Of a stretch of 64,000 nt of DNA, positions 1 to 10,824 are shown one piece after another. The notes below the pieces were generated by a model. The model searched no databases and was not told where the DNA came from. It saw only the letters and a program-made list of their open reading frames with translations. Position numbers and translations under genes: made by a program. Where the stretch lies: assembly GCF_900005765.1 (NCBI RefSeq), contig NC_041688.1, positions 248,001-312,000 of the forward strand, read 5' to 3'. The DNA is from Plasmodium relictum. Taxonomy: Eukaryota > Apicomplexa > Aconoidasida > Haemosporida > Plasmodiidae. The first letter of the stretch is position 1; every line of letters starts with the position of its first letter.

Positions 1-703
1 CATCTGTTAATTTTGTTTTCCACTTATCAGCTGTTTCTTTATTAATTTTTTCGAAAAGTGTTTGAGGTAAATTATCAACTAAGTCTTTTGCTTGTTTTAG
101 ATTCAAATCCTTTTTTATTTCTTTGACAATTTTAATTATAGGTATTTTTTTGTTAGGCTCTATATTTTCTAAAATTAAATCATACACCTTATTTTCTTCT
201 TCTTCTTCATTTTCTTTAGAATCAGATTCATTTTGCTGATTCTCTTGGCCATTTTTAGAGTTATTTATATTTTGTTTTGTATCTACTGAAAAAGTAATTT
301 CTATTTTCTTTACTAACTCACTTGCTTCTAATAAGGTTAATTTCTTTAAGCTTTCAATTATTTGATCTACTTTTTCACTTCTTAATCTAAATTTATTGTT
401 GTAATTAAATATGTTTTTTTTAAAAGCACGTCTACTCTTATAATTTAGATAATTTTTCCTTGAATAATGATCATTTATTTTATTTTCACAAAACAAATAT
501 TTATCATAATTAAACTTATTCTGCTCTTTTAATAACTTAAAACATACACATTTTATAAAGTATATATGTATTATAAAAAAAAAAAAAAAAATGGGGAAGG
601 CTATTCTTTTAAATGATTTAAAAAATTTACATCTTTTTTTGTTATCAGAAGTTTCTATTTTTTTTTTTATCAAGTTTGTAAGTATTCTTCCTTTAATTTT
701 CAT
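1..703 (-). CDS. Organellar ribosomal protein L7/L12, 3' end cut by window edge
   Basis: Bacterial-type large-subunit stalk protein that recruits translation factors to the organelle ribosome. The frame starts at the ATG at 701-703 and runs open off the left edge, giving 234 complete codons. In order it shows a basic N-terminus, a hydrophobic stretch at about residues 36-55 (run of Phe), a spacer, the L12 dimerisation domain (LTLLEASELVKKIE), an expanded Asn/Gln/Glu-rich hinge, and the C-terminal domain (IIKIVKEIKKDLNLKQAKDL). Only about 10-15 C-terminal residues should lie outside the window. The ATG at 717-719 is out of frame and stops at once. The N-terminal extension implies organelle import. 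The recessed hydrophobic stretch could be part of an apicoplast leader, but a mitochondrial location cannot be excluded. Family is near certain, compartment is not. Confidence 0.9.
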   Translation of the reverse strand, partial: MKIKGRILTNLIKKKIETSDNKKRCKFFKSFKRIAFPIFFFFFIIHIYFIKCVCFKLLKEQNKFNYDKYLFCENKINDHYSRKNYLNYKSRRAFKKNIFNYNNKFRLRSEKVDQIIESLKKLTLLEASELVKKIEITFSVDTKQNINNSKNGQENQQNESDSKENEEEEENKVYDLILENIEPNKKIPIIKIVKEIKKDLNLKQAKDLVDNLPQTLFEKINKETADKWKTKLTD

Positions 704-1814
704 TCTTGAAACTATGCATTTTTATTCATTTCTATTCTTTTTTATACAGTAAAAAAATATTAAAAGGATTAAAAAAATTTTTTTAAATTATATATTATCA
801 TATAAAGATAATAGGGGGAAAAAAAAAATTAAGCATTATGTAAGAAATTAAAATAATTATAATTTTTTTTAAGACTGAAATGTATAAATGTAAATGTTTT
901 CAATAGAAACTTAAGTTCTAATAATATAAATAAAATGAATAAATAAAATTAATTGAATACAAAAAGAGCCTATTTTATAATTGGTATCTTGCAGCTTTTA
1001 CAGAATATAATGAATTTTCATATTCTTTTATCGAATATTTTTTATTATAATAAAGTAATATTTTTATTATATAAAATAATTAAAAAAAAAAAAATTTGAA
1101 AATTTAGTGTTTATATTTTTCTTTCGCAAGAGTATGTATTAAATTATTTATGCTTATTCTTACAAATTGGGGGAAAAAAAATATATGTATATATAAGATA
1201 ATAATTTTTTTAAAATGCAATATTTTAAAAAAAAGAGATATACGTAAATCAAAGCATATAAAAAAAAAAAAATATACAAAATTGATAAAAGTAAAAGAAA
1301 ATATGAAGTAACTATTTCAGTAGATATAAACAAAAAAAAAAAAAATTATATTAATATATGTTATATATATAACATAATTAAAAGAAGTGAATATACAAAA
1401 GATAAAAAATATTTCATACATAATCTTCACTAAATTTATATAAATGAATAAATATTTATTTTTTTTTAAAAAAAAAAAAATACAAAATAGGAATTTCATT
1501 ATTTTAATTAAAAAAATTAATGAAAAACCCATTTGAGATATTAATTTAGAATAAGCAATGAAGAAACATTAAATTTGTTAATTTTATTTTACTTCTTTAA
1601 ATTTTTTTTTATTTTACTTTTTTTTATTTTCTTCTATTACCATTTTCTTTTTAATGTCTATATCTTTTTTTATATGTATTTTGATTATATATATTTTTAA
1701 TCTTTATTTATGATTCTAATTTTCATGTATATATATGTGCATATAAGGAATATAATTTTTACCTTGACTTTATTTTATTGTAAAAATATACAAGAGATGT
1801 TATTATATATTATT
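704..1814. other. Intergenic, upstream of L7/L12 and downstream of the 122-aa gene
   Basis: Poly(A), poly(T) and short TA runs. No coding signal or RNA gene seen. The short open frame at 1317-1532 is a Phe/Ile/Lys-rich by-product of the base composition. Confidence 0.6.
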
Positions 1815-2183
1815 TTAATTATTATCATTACTTTCATGATGAACTGTTATGTGTATATCATTTAATAGAATTTTTCTAATATATGAATAATCATTGCAAG
1901 ATAATAAGAATTTGTTAATTCTAAATTGTAAATTGTCTTCATTTCCTTCACACATTCTTAATGGTGAACAAAATGCTTCATTTATTTCATTTACATCGTC
2001 TGTTATATCAATATCAAAATATATTACCCTTTGCATTTGCTTATTTTTTAATATCTTTTTGTAATAATTTACTAAATTGTTATTATTGTTTATTATATTA
2101 ACTTTAAGATCCTCTTCAGATGATAATTCTAATAATGATATATTATTATTTAAGAAATCGTGCTTATTTTCTAATTCTTCCAT
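1815..2183 (-). CDS. Conserved-looking small protein, unknown function
   Basis: 122 residues, starting at the ATG at 2181-2183 (MEELENKHDF). Composition is balanced, with His, Cys, Met, Arg and Gly, unlike the Phe/Ile/Lys-only chance frames nearby, so it is probably real. The acidic N-terminal part has one short Asn run. The C-terminal half contains EAFCSPLRMCEGNED and ends in a His/Asn-rich tail. No signal peptide, membrane span or family motif was recognised. It lies on the same strand as L7/L12, about 1.1 kb upstream, and is divergent from DRG1. No function is proposed. Confidence 0.7.
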   Translation of the reverse strand: MEELENKHDFLNNNISLLELSSEEDLKVNIINNNNNLVNYYKKILKNKQMQRVIYFDIDITDDVNEINEAFCSPLRMCEGNEDNLQFRINKFLLSCNDYSYIRKILLNDIHITVHHESNDNN

Positions 2184-3378
2184 AATATAATATTAATTTT
2201 TTTTGCAAGAGAAATATTATTATTATTTCTTTTTTTCTTAATTTAGAAGTAGCAATGTTTTTATTTTCTCTGTTATAATTATATTTCCATTAATTTAAAC
2301 ATTAACGCTAAAAATTTTATATATATAATTACGAAGTTTTATATAAATATATTGATTCATATCTTAAAAATAAACTAAATACTCCTAAAAAAAATAAATA
2401 AATAATCATTAAATATGAACTATTTTTATTTTAAAAAAATTTATAGGCTTTTTTCTTTTTTTTTAAGTTAAAAATCATATCAGAACTATTTTAATATTTC
2501 TGTAATAAAAATAATGAGGAAAAAAAAAAGAACAATTTAGAATTATGCAAAATTTTTTATATAATAAGCCTTCAAAAAAATTATTTAAAAGACATATATT
2601 ATTATACATACATATTTTTTAAATTCTTATAGGTATATTTTTAATTAGAGATCTTTGCTTTCTTTGTAAAAATGTTTACATTTTTACTTTTTTTTACTAA
2701 ATTTTATTATGTAAAATTTTATTTTTAAAAAAAAATTCAAATGCTTATGTATTTCTCTTGTAAAATTTTTAAACACTAAAAATATAAATGGTAATAATTT
2801 TAAAAAATACTTAATAGAAAAATAAAAATATATAAATATACGTATGTTTCGTGATCTTTAATATTAAAATATTTTTTTTAAAAAAGAAAATTCCAAAAAA
2901 AAAAATAGCGTTTAATTTAATTGTATTTTAATTACATACAAATTAAAAAATTAGTATATTTTTTTTTTTCTTAATGACCGTAATTAGTACAAAAATAATA
3001 TTTTAATTATCAATTTCATTAATATATTAAGAATTTTTAGATTAATACAATTAAAAAATTCTTTAATGGACTACATATAGTCACAATAATCAAAATTTTT
3101 TAAAAGAACATTTTGAAATTATTAGCCTTTTTAAAAAAATATTTTATTCACAAAAAAAAAAAAAAATGAAGAAATTTTGCTCTTACAAAAAATATATTTT
3201 TCATGAAGAGAAAGAATTTTAAAGAAATACAATATATTTGTATATTTTATTTTTAATAAAATAATTTATATTTATATAAATGGGTATTTATGGGAATAGT
3301 TAATATGCTTGTTAATTTTTTTTTTTTTTTTACATTTTTATATGCTTTTATTTCATTCTTTAAATAATATTTATTTTT

Positions 3379-3426
<48 letters not shown>

Positions 3427-4493
3427 TCCTAAGAAATATATTAATTTCTTAAGTTCCTTGACATTAAAAAGTATTAAAGAAGAAAACAATGATTAAATTT
3501 TTGTGCTACTATTTTTACGATGTTGTATGATGAAAAAAAAAATTTTATATAATGAAATAAATATTATATTTTTTATAAAAAAAAAAATTTACATAGTAGA
3601 TGCTTAACCTTAAATTAAAAAAGAGAAAAATATTTTTTTTTCTTTTTAACATATTAATTTTACTAATTTTCAAAAGGAAAAGTAATGAAAGAGAATAGTT
3701 AAATTGTAAAATAAGATTGAAGATATACAAATATATATATATATTTTATTAATAAAATTTATTTTAAAAAAATATAAAGAGATTTGTTAAATATATGATA
3801 AATAATAAAGAAATCAATATAATATCTTGAAAAAGAATAATTCTTTTTTTATATTTAGGTTATTATTAATATAAATGGATATATATATATATAAGAATAC
3901 TTTTTGGCATTTTTACTTTGTTTTGGATTTATAAAAGCAAAAAAAAAAAAAAAAAGAAAATTTTTTAGACAATATGTAAAAATTTTTTATATTATATAAA
4001 ATGAATTATTTTTAATTTTATTTATATTTTCATATCTCCCTTCAATATATTAAGTTGTATCATAATTAGAAAAAAAATTTAATTATATCTTTTAATGAAA
4101 ATATATGTTTGTATATTGCCATATTTATTATAATAATGAATTTATTTTTATTTTTTAATTAATTAGAAAAAAAAAATTATGTTTTTTTGAATATATCTAT
4201 AGATTTTATAAAAAAAAAACACGAAGATAAATATAATTAAATTTTATAATGGGGGATTTTATTCAAATAAACTAATAAAAAATATCAAAAAAAAAAAAAA
4301 AATAAAAGTAAAAAATAAAACATATTTCAAAGACTGGATTAAATAAATTTAAAAAAATAAAATCATATGCACATATAGACTTAAGTGTAAATGCTTCAGA
4401 ATTTAGGAAATATTATTATTTGTTAATATATACATAAAACAAAAAAAATATTTAATTTATTAGTTTACTAATTTTTTTTTTTTTTTATTCAAA
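2184..4493. other. Divergent promoter region between the 122-aa gene and DRG1
   Basis: About 2.3 kb without a gene. It holds a 40-bp (AT)n run at 3384-3423 and many A or T tracts. The open frame at 3545-3730 is compositional noise. A T-rich tract directly precedes the DRG1 start. Confidence 0.6.
3384..3423. repeat. (AT)n microsatellite
   Basis: Perfect alternating AT of about 40 bp between the 122-aa gene and DRG1. Such tracts are common in Plasmodium intergenic DNA and usually vary in length. Confidence 0.95.
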
Positions 4494-5591
4494 ATGTCGA
4501 TCTTGCAAAAAATAGCTGATATTGAAGCCGAAATGGCTAAAACCCAAAAAAACAAGGCCACAAATTACCACTTAGGTCTATTAAAGGCAAAATTATCCAA
4601 ATTAAAAGCTCAATTAATTGAAGGAGGGACAAAAGGAGGTGGTGATGGAGAAGGTTTTGATGTTTCAAAAACAGGAGATGCAAGAATAGGTCTTGTAGGG
4701 TTTCCTTCTGTAGGAAAATCTACTTTATTAAATAAATTGACTGGTACTTTTTCTGAAGTAGCTTCTTATGAATTTACTACTTTAACTTGTGTTCCTGGTA
4801 TTTTTAAATACAAAGGAGCAAAAATGCAATTACTAGATCTTCCTGGAATTATTGAAGGAGCTAAAGATGGAAAAGGAAGAGGAAAGCAAGTTATTGCAGT
4901 AGCAAAAAGTTGCTCCTTAATTCTAATTGTTTTAGATGTTTTAAAACCTTTAACTTATAAAAAAATTATAGAAAAAGAATTGGAAGGTTTTGGAATTAGA
5001 CTCAATAAAAAACCTCCTAATATAATATTCCAAAAAAAAGATAAAGGGGGAATAAATATAACACATACTGTTCCTTTAAATAATCTCGATGAAGATATAA
5101 TTAAATCTATTTGTCATGAATACAGAATTATGAATGCTAACATATCAATAAGATGTGAAGCTACTGTTGATGATATTATTGATGTAATTGAAGGAAATAG
5201 ATTATATGTACCATGCATATATGTTTTAAATAAAGTTGACCAAATTACAATGGAAGAGTTAGATTTAATTACACAACTCCCACATAATGTTCCTATATCT
5301 GCTCATTTAGAATGGAATCTAGATGGCTTGTTAGAAGCAATTTGGAATTACTTGGATTTAGTTCGTATTTATACCAAACCTAAAGGGCAGATACCTGATT
5401 ATGACTCACCTGTTATTTTAAAAAAAGAGAGATCAAAAGTAGAAAATTTTTGCAAAAAAATTCATAGGTCTTTAGTTCAGCAACTAAAATACGCACTAGT
5501 TTGGGGAAAATCAGTTAAGCATAATCCTCAAAAAGTTGGAAAAGATCATGAATTAAATGATGAAGATGTTGTTCAATTAGTGAAAAAGTAG
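4494..5591 (+). CDS. DRG1: Developmentally regulated GTP-binding protein 1 (DRG1/Rbg1)
   Basis: Obg-HflX superfamily translational GTPase that acts on ribosomes in the cytosol. It is 365 residues in one exon, the normal DRG1 length. The N-terminal helical region ([17 protein letters not shown]) is typical of DRG1 rather than DRG2. The G domain carries G1 GFPSVGKST at residues 69-77, G3 DLPG at 115-118 and G4 NKVD near 247-250, with the S5D2L-type insert between G3 and G4. The C-terminal TGS domain begins about residue 290 and ends [18 protein letters not shown]. All nucleotide-binding motifs are intact. Codon and base composition contrast sharply with the flanking DNA. Confidence 0.98.
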   Translation: MSILQKIADIEAEMAKTQKNKATNYHLGLLKAKLSKLKAQLIEGGTKGGGDGEGFDVSKTGDARIGLVGFPSVGKSTLLNKLTGTFSEVASYEFTTLTCVPGIFKYKGAKMQLLDLPGIIEGAKDGKGRGKQVIAVAKSCSLILIVLDVLKPLTYKKIIEKELEGFGIRLNKKPPNIIFQKKDKGGINITHTVPLNNLDEDIIKSICHEYRIMNANISIRCEATVDDIIDVIEGNRLYVPCIYVLNKVDQITMEELDLITQLPHNVPISAHLEWNLDGLLEAIWNYLDLVRIYTKPKGQIPDYDSPVILKKERSKVENFCKKIHRSLVQQLKYALVWGKSVKHNPQKVGKDHELNDEDVVQLVKK

Positions 5592-6908
5592 TATCACACA
5601 AAGACAAAATTACAAAATTATAACAATTTAATATTTATCAATTATAAAAAAAAGATGCTACTTAAAATCATATTAAGGAAAAAGATTATAAAAAAATATA
5701 TAGAGATTGAAATATACATATGTGCAAAAATATATTGATACGAAAATATATAAAAGAAGATACTTGCATATTATAAAAACAGTACTGAACATATTTGATT
5801 TTTTTTTTAAATTTGATGAATTTTTTTTTTTTTTTTATTTTTATTCATGTTCATTTAATTATTTACTTTATTTTATTCTTTTTTATGTACAATATTCTAT
5901 ATTTTTCTTCATAATACTAATATCACTTTTTTTTTCTTTTTTTTTTAAAGATGTCATTTTTTTTTTATTATAAATAACTTGTTTCATATATATAAATATA
6001 TAATTTATTATATAATTTTTATATTCTTTTAAATTTTTAATAAAATTTATAAGCTTTTATTTAAGTAATCGTTAGAAAAATGAATTTTTGAAGTCTTCAG
6101 TAAAAAAGTATTTCTTCAGCAAAAAAAAAAAAAAAAAAAAATTACAGTGATACAATAAATATCTAGCAAATACCTTATTTTATGTTTTTACTTTCTTCAA
6201 TGTAAATTAATATGTACCAAATTTTTTTTTATTGAGAAAAAAAATAATATCAAAATATTTAAAATAAAGAAATGACTTGAAAAAAATAATACATAAAATA
6301 ATAAGAAACATACTATTTTAATTTATTAGTAAATATATAATTTTTAGTAAATAAATTGATCTATAATGGGCCCTTTTAAAAAAAAATAACACAATAAAAT
6401 ATTAATTTTAAACAATAATAACAAAATTATAATTAAAAAAATTTTTTTAAAAAATTAAAACAAAATAATAAAATATAAAAAAATAATAATAATGACAAAA
6501 ATAAAAAAGAAAATATACAAATTTTAATTAATAAAAAGGAGCACTAAGGTTTTAACCTGAAAATAAAATAAATATTTTTCATTTTAAATTGTAAATATAA
6601 AAAAATGTAAACTTTCAATATATAAAGAAACATTTCAAAATTTCTTTTTATAAAATTATTTAAATTGTCCGAAATATATATATATAACAAAAAGCAAAAT
6701 AAAAATATTGGTTAAAAGAAAAAAACTAATAAAAAATTAGATATAAATGGAGAAGTATTTTTTTTTTTTTTTTGTAAAAGGTTAACCTAATTTTTTTTAA
6801 TCAACATATTTATATTCGTTAAATAATTTTATTTAAATATACAGATGTGTTTTATTTGGTTATATTAATAAATATATTGACATAATATAATAAGAAAAAA
6901 AGGAAAAA
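5592..6908. other. Intergenic, DRG1 to AAGAB-like gene
   Basis: 3' region of DRG1 and promoter of the next gene, on the same strand. A and T tracts only. The open frame at 5707-5973 is almost entirely Phe, Tyr, Ile and Lys and is not credible. Nothing else seen. Confidence 0.6.
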
Positions 6909-8177
6909 ATGAATAATATTCCACATATTATTGTATTTGCATATAATAAAGAAAATGTAAAAAGTTTCTTGAAAAATCTAGAAGATAAATTCGAATTCTT
7001 AGAATATTATAAAAATTCAGATTATTTTAGAATTATATTTAACAATAAAAACGTAAGTAAAGAAAATAACTATTTTATATTTAGAAATGAGGCAAAAATT
7101 AGAATAGTAAATAAATATTACTCCGCTGATGTTATTATATCTTCATGTATTGTTAAAACTAAGAAGAAAAAGGATCATGAAGGAAAAGAAGAAAATAAAG
7201 AACTAAAACAAGAACAATCAGACAAAGAAAAGGAAGAGGAAATAGATGTAAAACAAATACTTTATGAATGTATAATTTTTTTATTTGACGATTTTAATGT
7301 AAATGAAAAAACATTAATTAATGAAAATCCTTTTAGAAATTACGATAATGATTGTTTAGAGTATATAGAAGATTCATTAAATTGTAAGATGATAAAAAAT
7401 GAAGATTTCGATTTTTCTAATTTCTATAAAGAAATAGGTATAAAAATTGCTATATTTCCTTTAAATTTTCAAAAAAGTAACAGTGAAATTATGAATTTTT
7501 TTAGTGAATATTTTATTGAATGTTTATATATAAACTATAAATCAGAGCCGTTTAATAAAACAGACAAACAAGAAAGTTCAAAGAATTTAATTTTTGAAAA
7601 ATTAAAAGAAAATAAAAGAAACAAATTCGAAGAATACTATGAAGAAGATAATGAAAGATTAATAGAAGCGTTACATTGTCATATGTGGAAAAATCTAGAA
7701 TTAAAAAAGAAAAATGCAATTATTCATAATTTTGTAAATAATGAAAATAAAATTAAAAAAGATACAAAAAATGATAAATATATAAAAGAAAATAAAATTG
7801 ATAGATGTAATGAAAATATTAAAAATGATGAAATTATAAAAAACAAAGATAATAATAATAATAATGAAAACATAAAAGATAATGAAAACATAAAAGAAAA
7901 TGAAAATATCAAAGATAGTGAAAACATAAAAGATAATGAACATATTAAAGTGGAACATAATGTAAAAGATGAAAAAAATATAAAAAATAACAAAAATAAT
8001 GATGAAACAGAGGTTAATAAAACAGACATATTTTTGCAAAATTTTAATCAAATTGTAGAAAAAATAAAATTAGCTAAAAATGAAAATAAAAATTGTAGTG
8101 ATTCTGTTAGAAGAAAAAAAGCAGAAGATCTAATCCTTGAATTGCAACAATATTTTTGTGATATTGACGAGGAATAA
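6909..8177 (+). CDS. AAGAB/p34-like protein (clathrin adaptor assembly chaperone), divergent
   Basis: Single exon, 422 residues. The family assists assembly of AP-1 and AP-2 adaptor complexes and has an N-terminal pseudo-GTPase domain. Three blocks in the family's order support the call: INNKYYTAD-like IVNKYYSAD at residues 67-73; ERLIEALHCHMWKNLELK at about 249-266, resembling the human segment that closes the N-terminal domain; and a C-terminal helix FNQIVEKIKLAKNENK...RRKKAEDLILELQQYFCDID (379-420), resembling the LFSKLKEMKDKA...HAEKVAKAFW helix pair. This comparison is from memory. The domains are joined by a Lys/Asn/Glu linker holding tandem ENIK-D/E-N/S hexapeptides at residues 320-345. 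A second acidic insert lies at 84-112. The family call is probable, not proven. Confidence 0.65.
   Translation: MNNIPHIIVFAYNKENVKSFLKNLEDKFEFLEYYKNSDYFRIIFNNKNVSKENNYFIFRNEAKIRIVNKYYSADVIISSCIVKTKKKKDHEGKEENKELKQEQSDKEKEEEIDVKQILYECIIFLFDDFNVNEKTLINENPFRNYDNDCLEYIEDSLNCKMIKNEDFDFSNFYKEIGIKIAIFPLNFQKSNSEIMNFFSEYFIECLYINYKSEPFNKTDKQESSKNLIFEKLKENKRNKFEEYYEEDNERLIEALHCHMWKNLELKKKNAIIHNFVNNENKIKKDTKNDKYIKENKIDRCNENIKNDEIIKNKDNNNNNENIKDNENIKENENIKDSENIKDNEHIKVEHNVKDEKNIKNNKNNDETEVNKTDIFLQNFNQIVEKIKLAKNENKNCSDSVRRKKAEDLILELQQYFCDIDEE
7866..7944 (+). repeat. Tandem 18-bp coding repeat in the AAGAB-like gene
   Basis: Four to five degenerate copies of an 18-bp unit coding for E-N-I-K-(D/E)-(N/S), in the linker between the two conserved domains. 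It is typical low-complexity expansion and likely to vary in copy number between isolates. Confidence 0.85.
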
Positions 8178-8413
8178 TTTTTTTTTCTTTTTTTTTCTTT
8201 TTCTTGTTATTTTTATGATGCTTCATATTTATTTTTTTTAAGAATATAAACTATAAAGGAAAAAACAAATGAAACAAAATAAAAATGTATAAAATATTTT
8301 AATGTTTCATAAATAAATATCATTAAATAATGAGAAATATTTATCTTCAAGTTTATAAAAATTATTCCTTAAAATAAGTATTTTAAGAATATATATTATG
8401 CTTTACAAAAATT

Positions 8414-8478
<65 letters not shown>

Positions 8479-9604
8479 TTTCTATTAAATACATAATACA
8501 ACATAAACACAAAATTTTAAAAATTGCATTTAATCTGTTAAGCTATAACACATAGTAAACGAAAAAAAAAAAAAATTATTATAAAATAGTTTAGGAATTA
8601 ATATTATATAATATCTCTTTACGTATTTTTTTTTTTTTTTAAATATTAAAAATAGCGCTATTCATAAAAAGTAAAAATATTGAATATTACAAAATAAATA
8701 CAAATAAAAATTTTTATACTTTTATTCATTTTTATTTCTTTGGTTCTTACATAAAATAATACTACTAAGTTCATATTTCCGGCAATATGTGCATAAAAGT
8801 GATATAAATGCAAAAAAAAAAAAGAATGTATTTTTCTAAAAAAACATTTCTAAAAAGGCATGCAAATTTTTATTCTCACATATTCTGTGACTTCATTTTT
8901 AATGCATTTACGACTTAGATATATCGTTCCACTAAACAGTTTTTAACAAATAATTTGAACAATACAATTGCATTAAAATATTTAATTCTTTTTTCTTTTT
9001 TTTTCATTTTTTTAAAATTAAATGTCAATTGAAAATAATTAGTATTCCTAAGTTGTTTTATTTTTGTATTTTATTTTATTTTTTTCTTTATATAATTAAT
9101 ACATTATCTTTTGGTAAATTTATTTTTTTCGAGATTAATATTAAGCATTACAATTAAATTTATTATTTCCAAATAATTCATTGTATTCCTCTATTGTTTT
9201 AAACTATTTTATGGCTAAAAATTATCTTATAAATTTATATATACGCATGTATGTTTATTTGTATATTTTTGTATTGTTTTTATTAAAATTGTAAACATAT
9301 ATAATTATAAAACAATTAAAAAAAAAAAAATTAGAAAGGTGTTTTATTATCTCTTAGAAATTAAAATATTTTTTTTTTAATTAATCTAGTTGTTTTCTAT
9401 AAAAAAAAGGGAAAAAATAATTATATTTTTAGAGAAAAAAATTAGAACAAATAATTAAGGTTTCCATTTTAGTAAGTAAATATAAAAAAAAGTGTTTAAA
9501 ATAAAATAAAAATGATAAATTTAAAATAACAAAATAAAGATGAAATAAAATGGATAATTTGCAAATTTTATATATATTTTTTTTTTTTTTACAGATTTGT
9601 AACA
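8178..9604. other. Intergenic, AAGAB-like gene to membrane protein gene
   Basis: Contains a 60-bp (AT)n run at 8417-8476 and otherwise A/T tracts. A T-rich tract followed by ACAG (about 9577-9595) directly before the next start codon looks like a splice acceptor, so the next gene may have a 5'-UTR intron. No other gene seen. Confidence 0.55.
8417..8476. repeat. (AT)n microsatellite
   Basis: About 60 bp of uninterrupted AT alternation, about 240 bp after the stop codon of the AAGAB-like gene. Confidence 0.95.
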
Positions 9605-10306
9605 ATGAGTATGTTTTTTTTTGTAAATAAAATTTTTGCAACAATTGGAGGAATAATTATAATTTATTATGAACTATCAGAAATTTATGAACGGCTCACA
9701 ATTCACAGAAATAAGACAATACCATATAATAGACAAATCAATTTTTCATATTTTGCTTTACTAAGTTTTTCTTACATGTTTTTCAATATACTGAGTTCCA
9801 CCAAAAATTATGTAGCAAACTCCTTAAGAGGTAATATGCATAATTTAATAATTATAATAATTAAAAAAAATAATAAATAATATATTATTTTATTTTTATT
9901 TTCCAATGTTCAGGTTTTATGGGATGCTTTTTAATTACATACTCTCTATTATATTTTTCAAAACAACTTATGATGTGTTTAAGTAAAAAGAATTAAATAA
10001 AAACAAAATTTCGTTCATATCACCCAAATAATGAAATTTAGACAAAAAAAAAAATAATAAAAGGATATTCAAATATATATATATATATATAATTAAAAAA
10101 ATATTATAATTATAATTATATACAAAATTTTTTTTCTTTTCATAGATTTTTTTAAAATGGGATCACCAAACCTAAGAGAAGCCATTTATTTATGTGTTTT
10201 TCTTTTTCTTTATGTGTGTTCATTATTTATTGAAACCTATCATTCCTTAAAAGCAAAGCATATAACCGAGGGAAACGAAACAGGAACTGTTAAAATTGAA
10301 GTTTAA
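9605..10306 (+). CDS. Four-pass membrane protein, three exons, unknown function
   Basis: Exons 9605-9830, 9914-9982 and 10146-10306 join in phase through GTAATA/CAG and GTAAAA/TAG junctions to give 151 residues. Hydrophobic segments at about residues 4-21, 48-64, 77-95 and 110-128 predict four membrane spans. The short polar loops include ELSEIYERLTIHRNK after span 1 and KMGSPNLRE before span 4, and the tail (KAKHITEGNETGTVKIEV) is hydrophilic. Without splicing, exon 1 would run into intron sequence and end after 91 codons. Small size and layout recall Golgi/ER four-pass proteins, but no family was recognised. It is convergent with the WD40 gene, about 520 bp away. Confidence 0.75.
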
Positions 10307-10824
10307 AATCATACTTAACATTTTAAAACAATTTTTTATGTTATTATTTTATTTTATTTTATTTTTTTTCATTTATTCATATACACATTACAATGTTAAC
10401 AAAAAAAAGTTTACAAATATAAAATACTTGTAAATTAAAAAAAAATTTCCTTTTTTTTTTTTTTCTCAATTAAAAATAAGTAAAATTAACTAATAATATT
10501 ACATTTTATTTTTTTGCATAATACAAATATAAATATATATATGAATATATTTTACTTCTAAGATAATTTGTCCTTAATCATAGTAAAAACATATATATAG
10601 ATATATATATATATATGTGTAATTCACAATTATTTTATTAATTATAAAAATTTATATGATTAATAAAAGACTTAAAAAAAAAGAAAACCATTAAAATACA
10701 AAAATTTTTAAGAATTAAAATAAAATTAAAAAGTATTATTTATATTTCTTTTTAGAAAAAAAAAAAAATTAAAAGTAAAATGTAAGTGGCACCTTAATTT
10801 ATCTGTTAAATTATTTTCAAAAAA
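10307..10824. other. Convergent 3' region
   Basis: Separates the 3' ends of the membrane protein gene and the WD40 gene. A/T tracts only, with nothing recognisable. Confidence 0.55.

Noticed and set aside
5707-5973. 88-codon open frame after DRG1
   Set aside because: Almost only Phe, Tyr, Ile, Leu, Ser and Lys, which are the codons of A/T tracts. It has no domain-like segment and lies in a typical 3' region.
7701-8051. Minus-strand open frames over the AAGAB-like gene
   Set aside because: Antisense shadow of the Asn/Lys/Glu linker, giving Ile/Phe-rich sequence.
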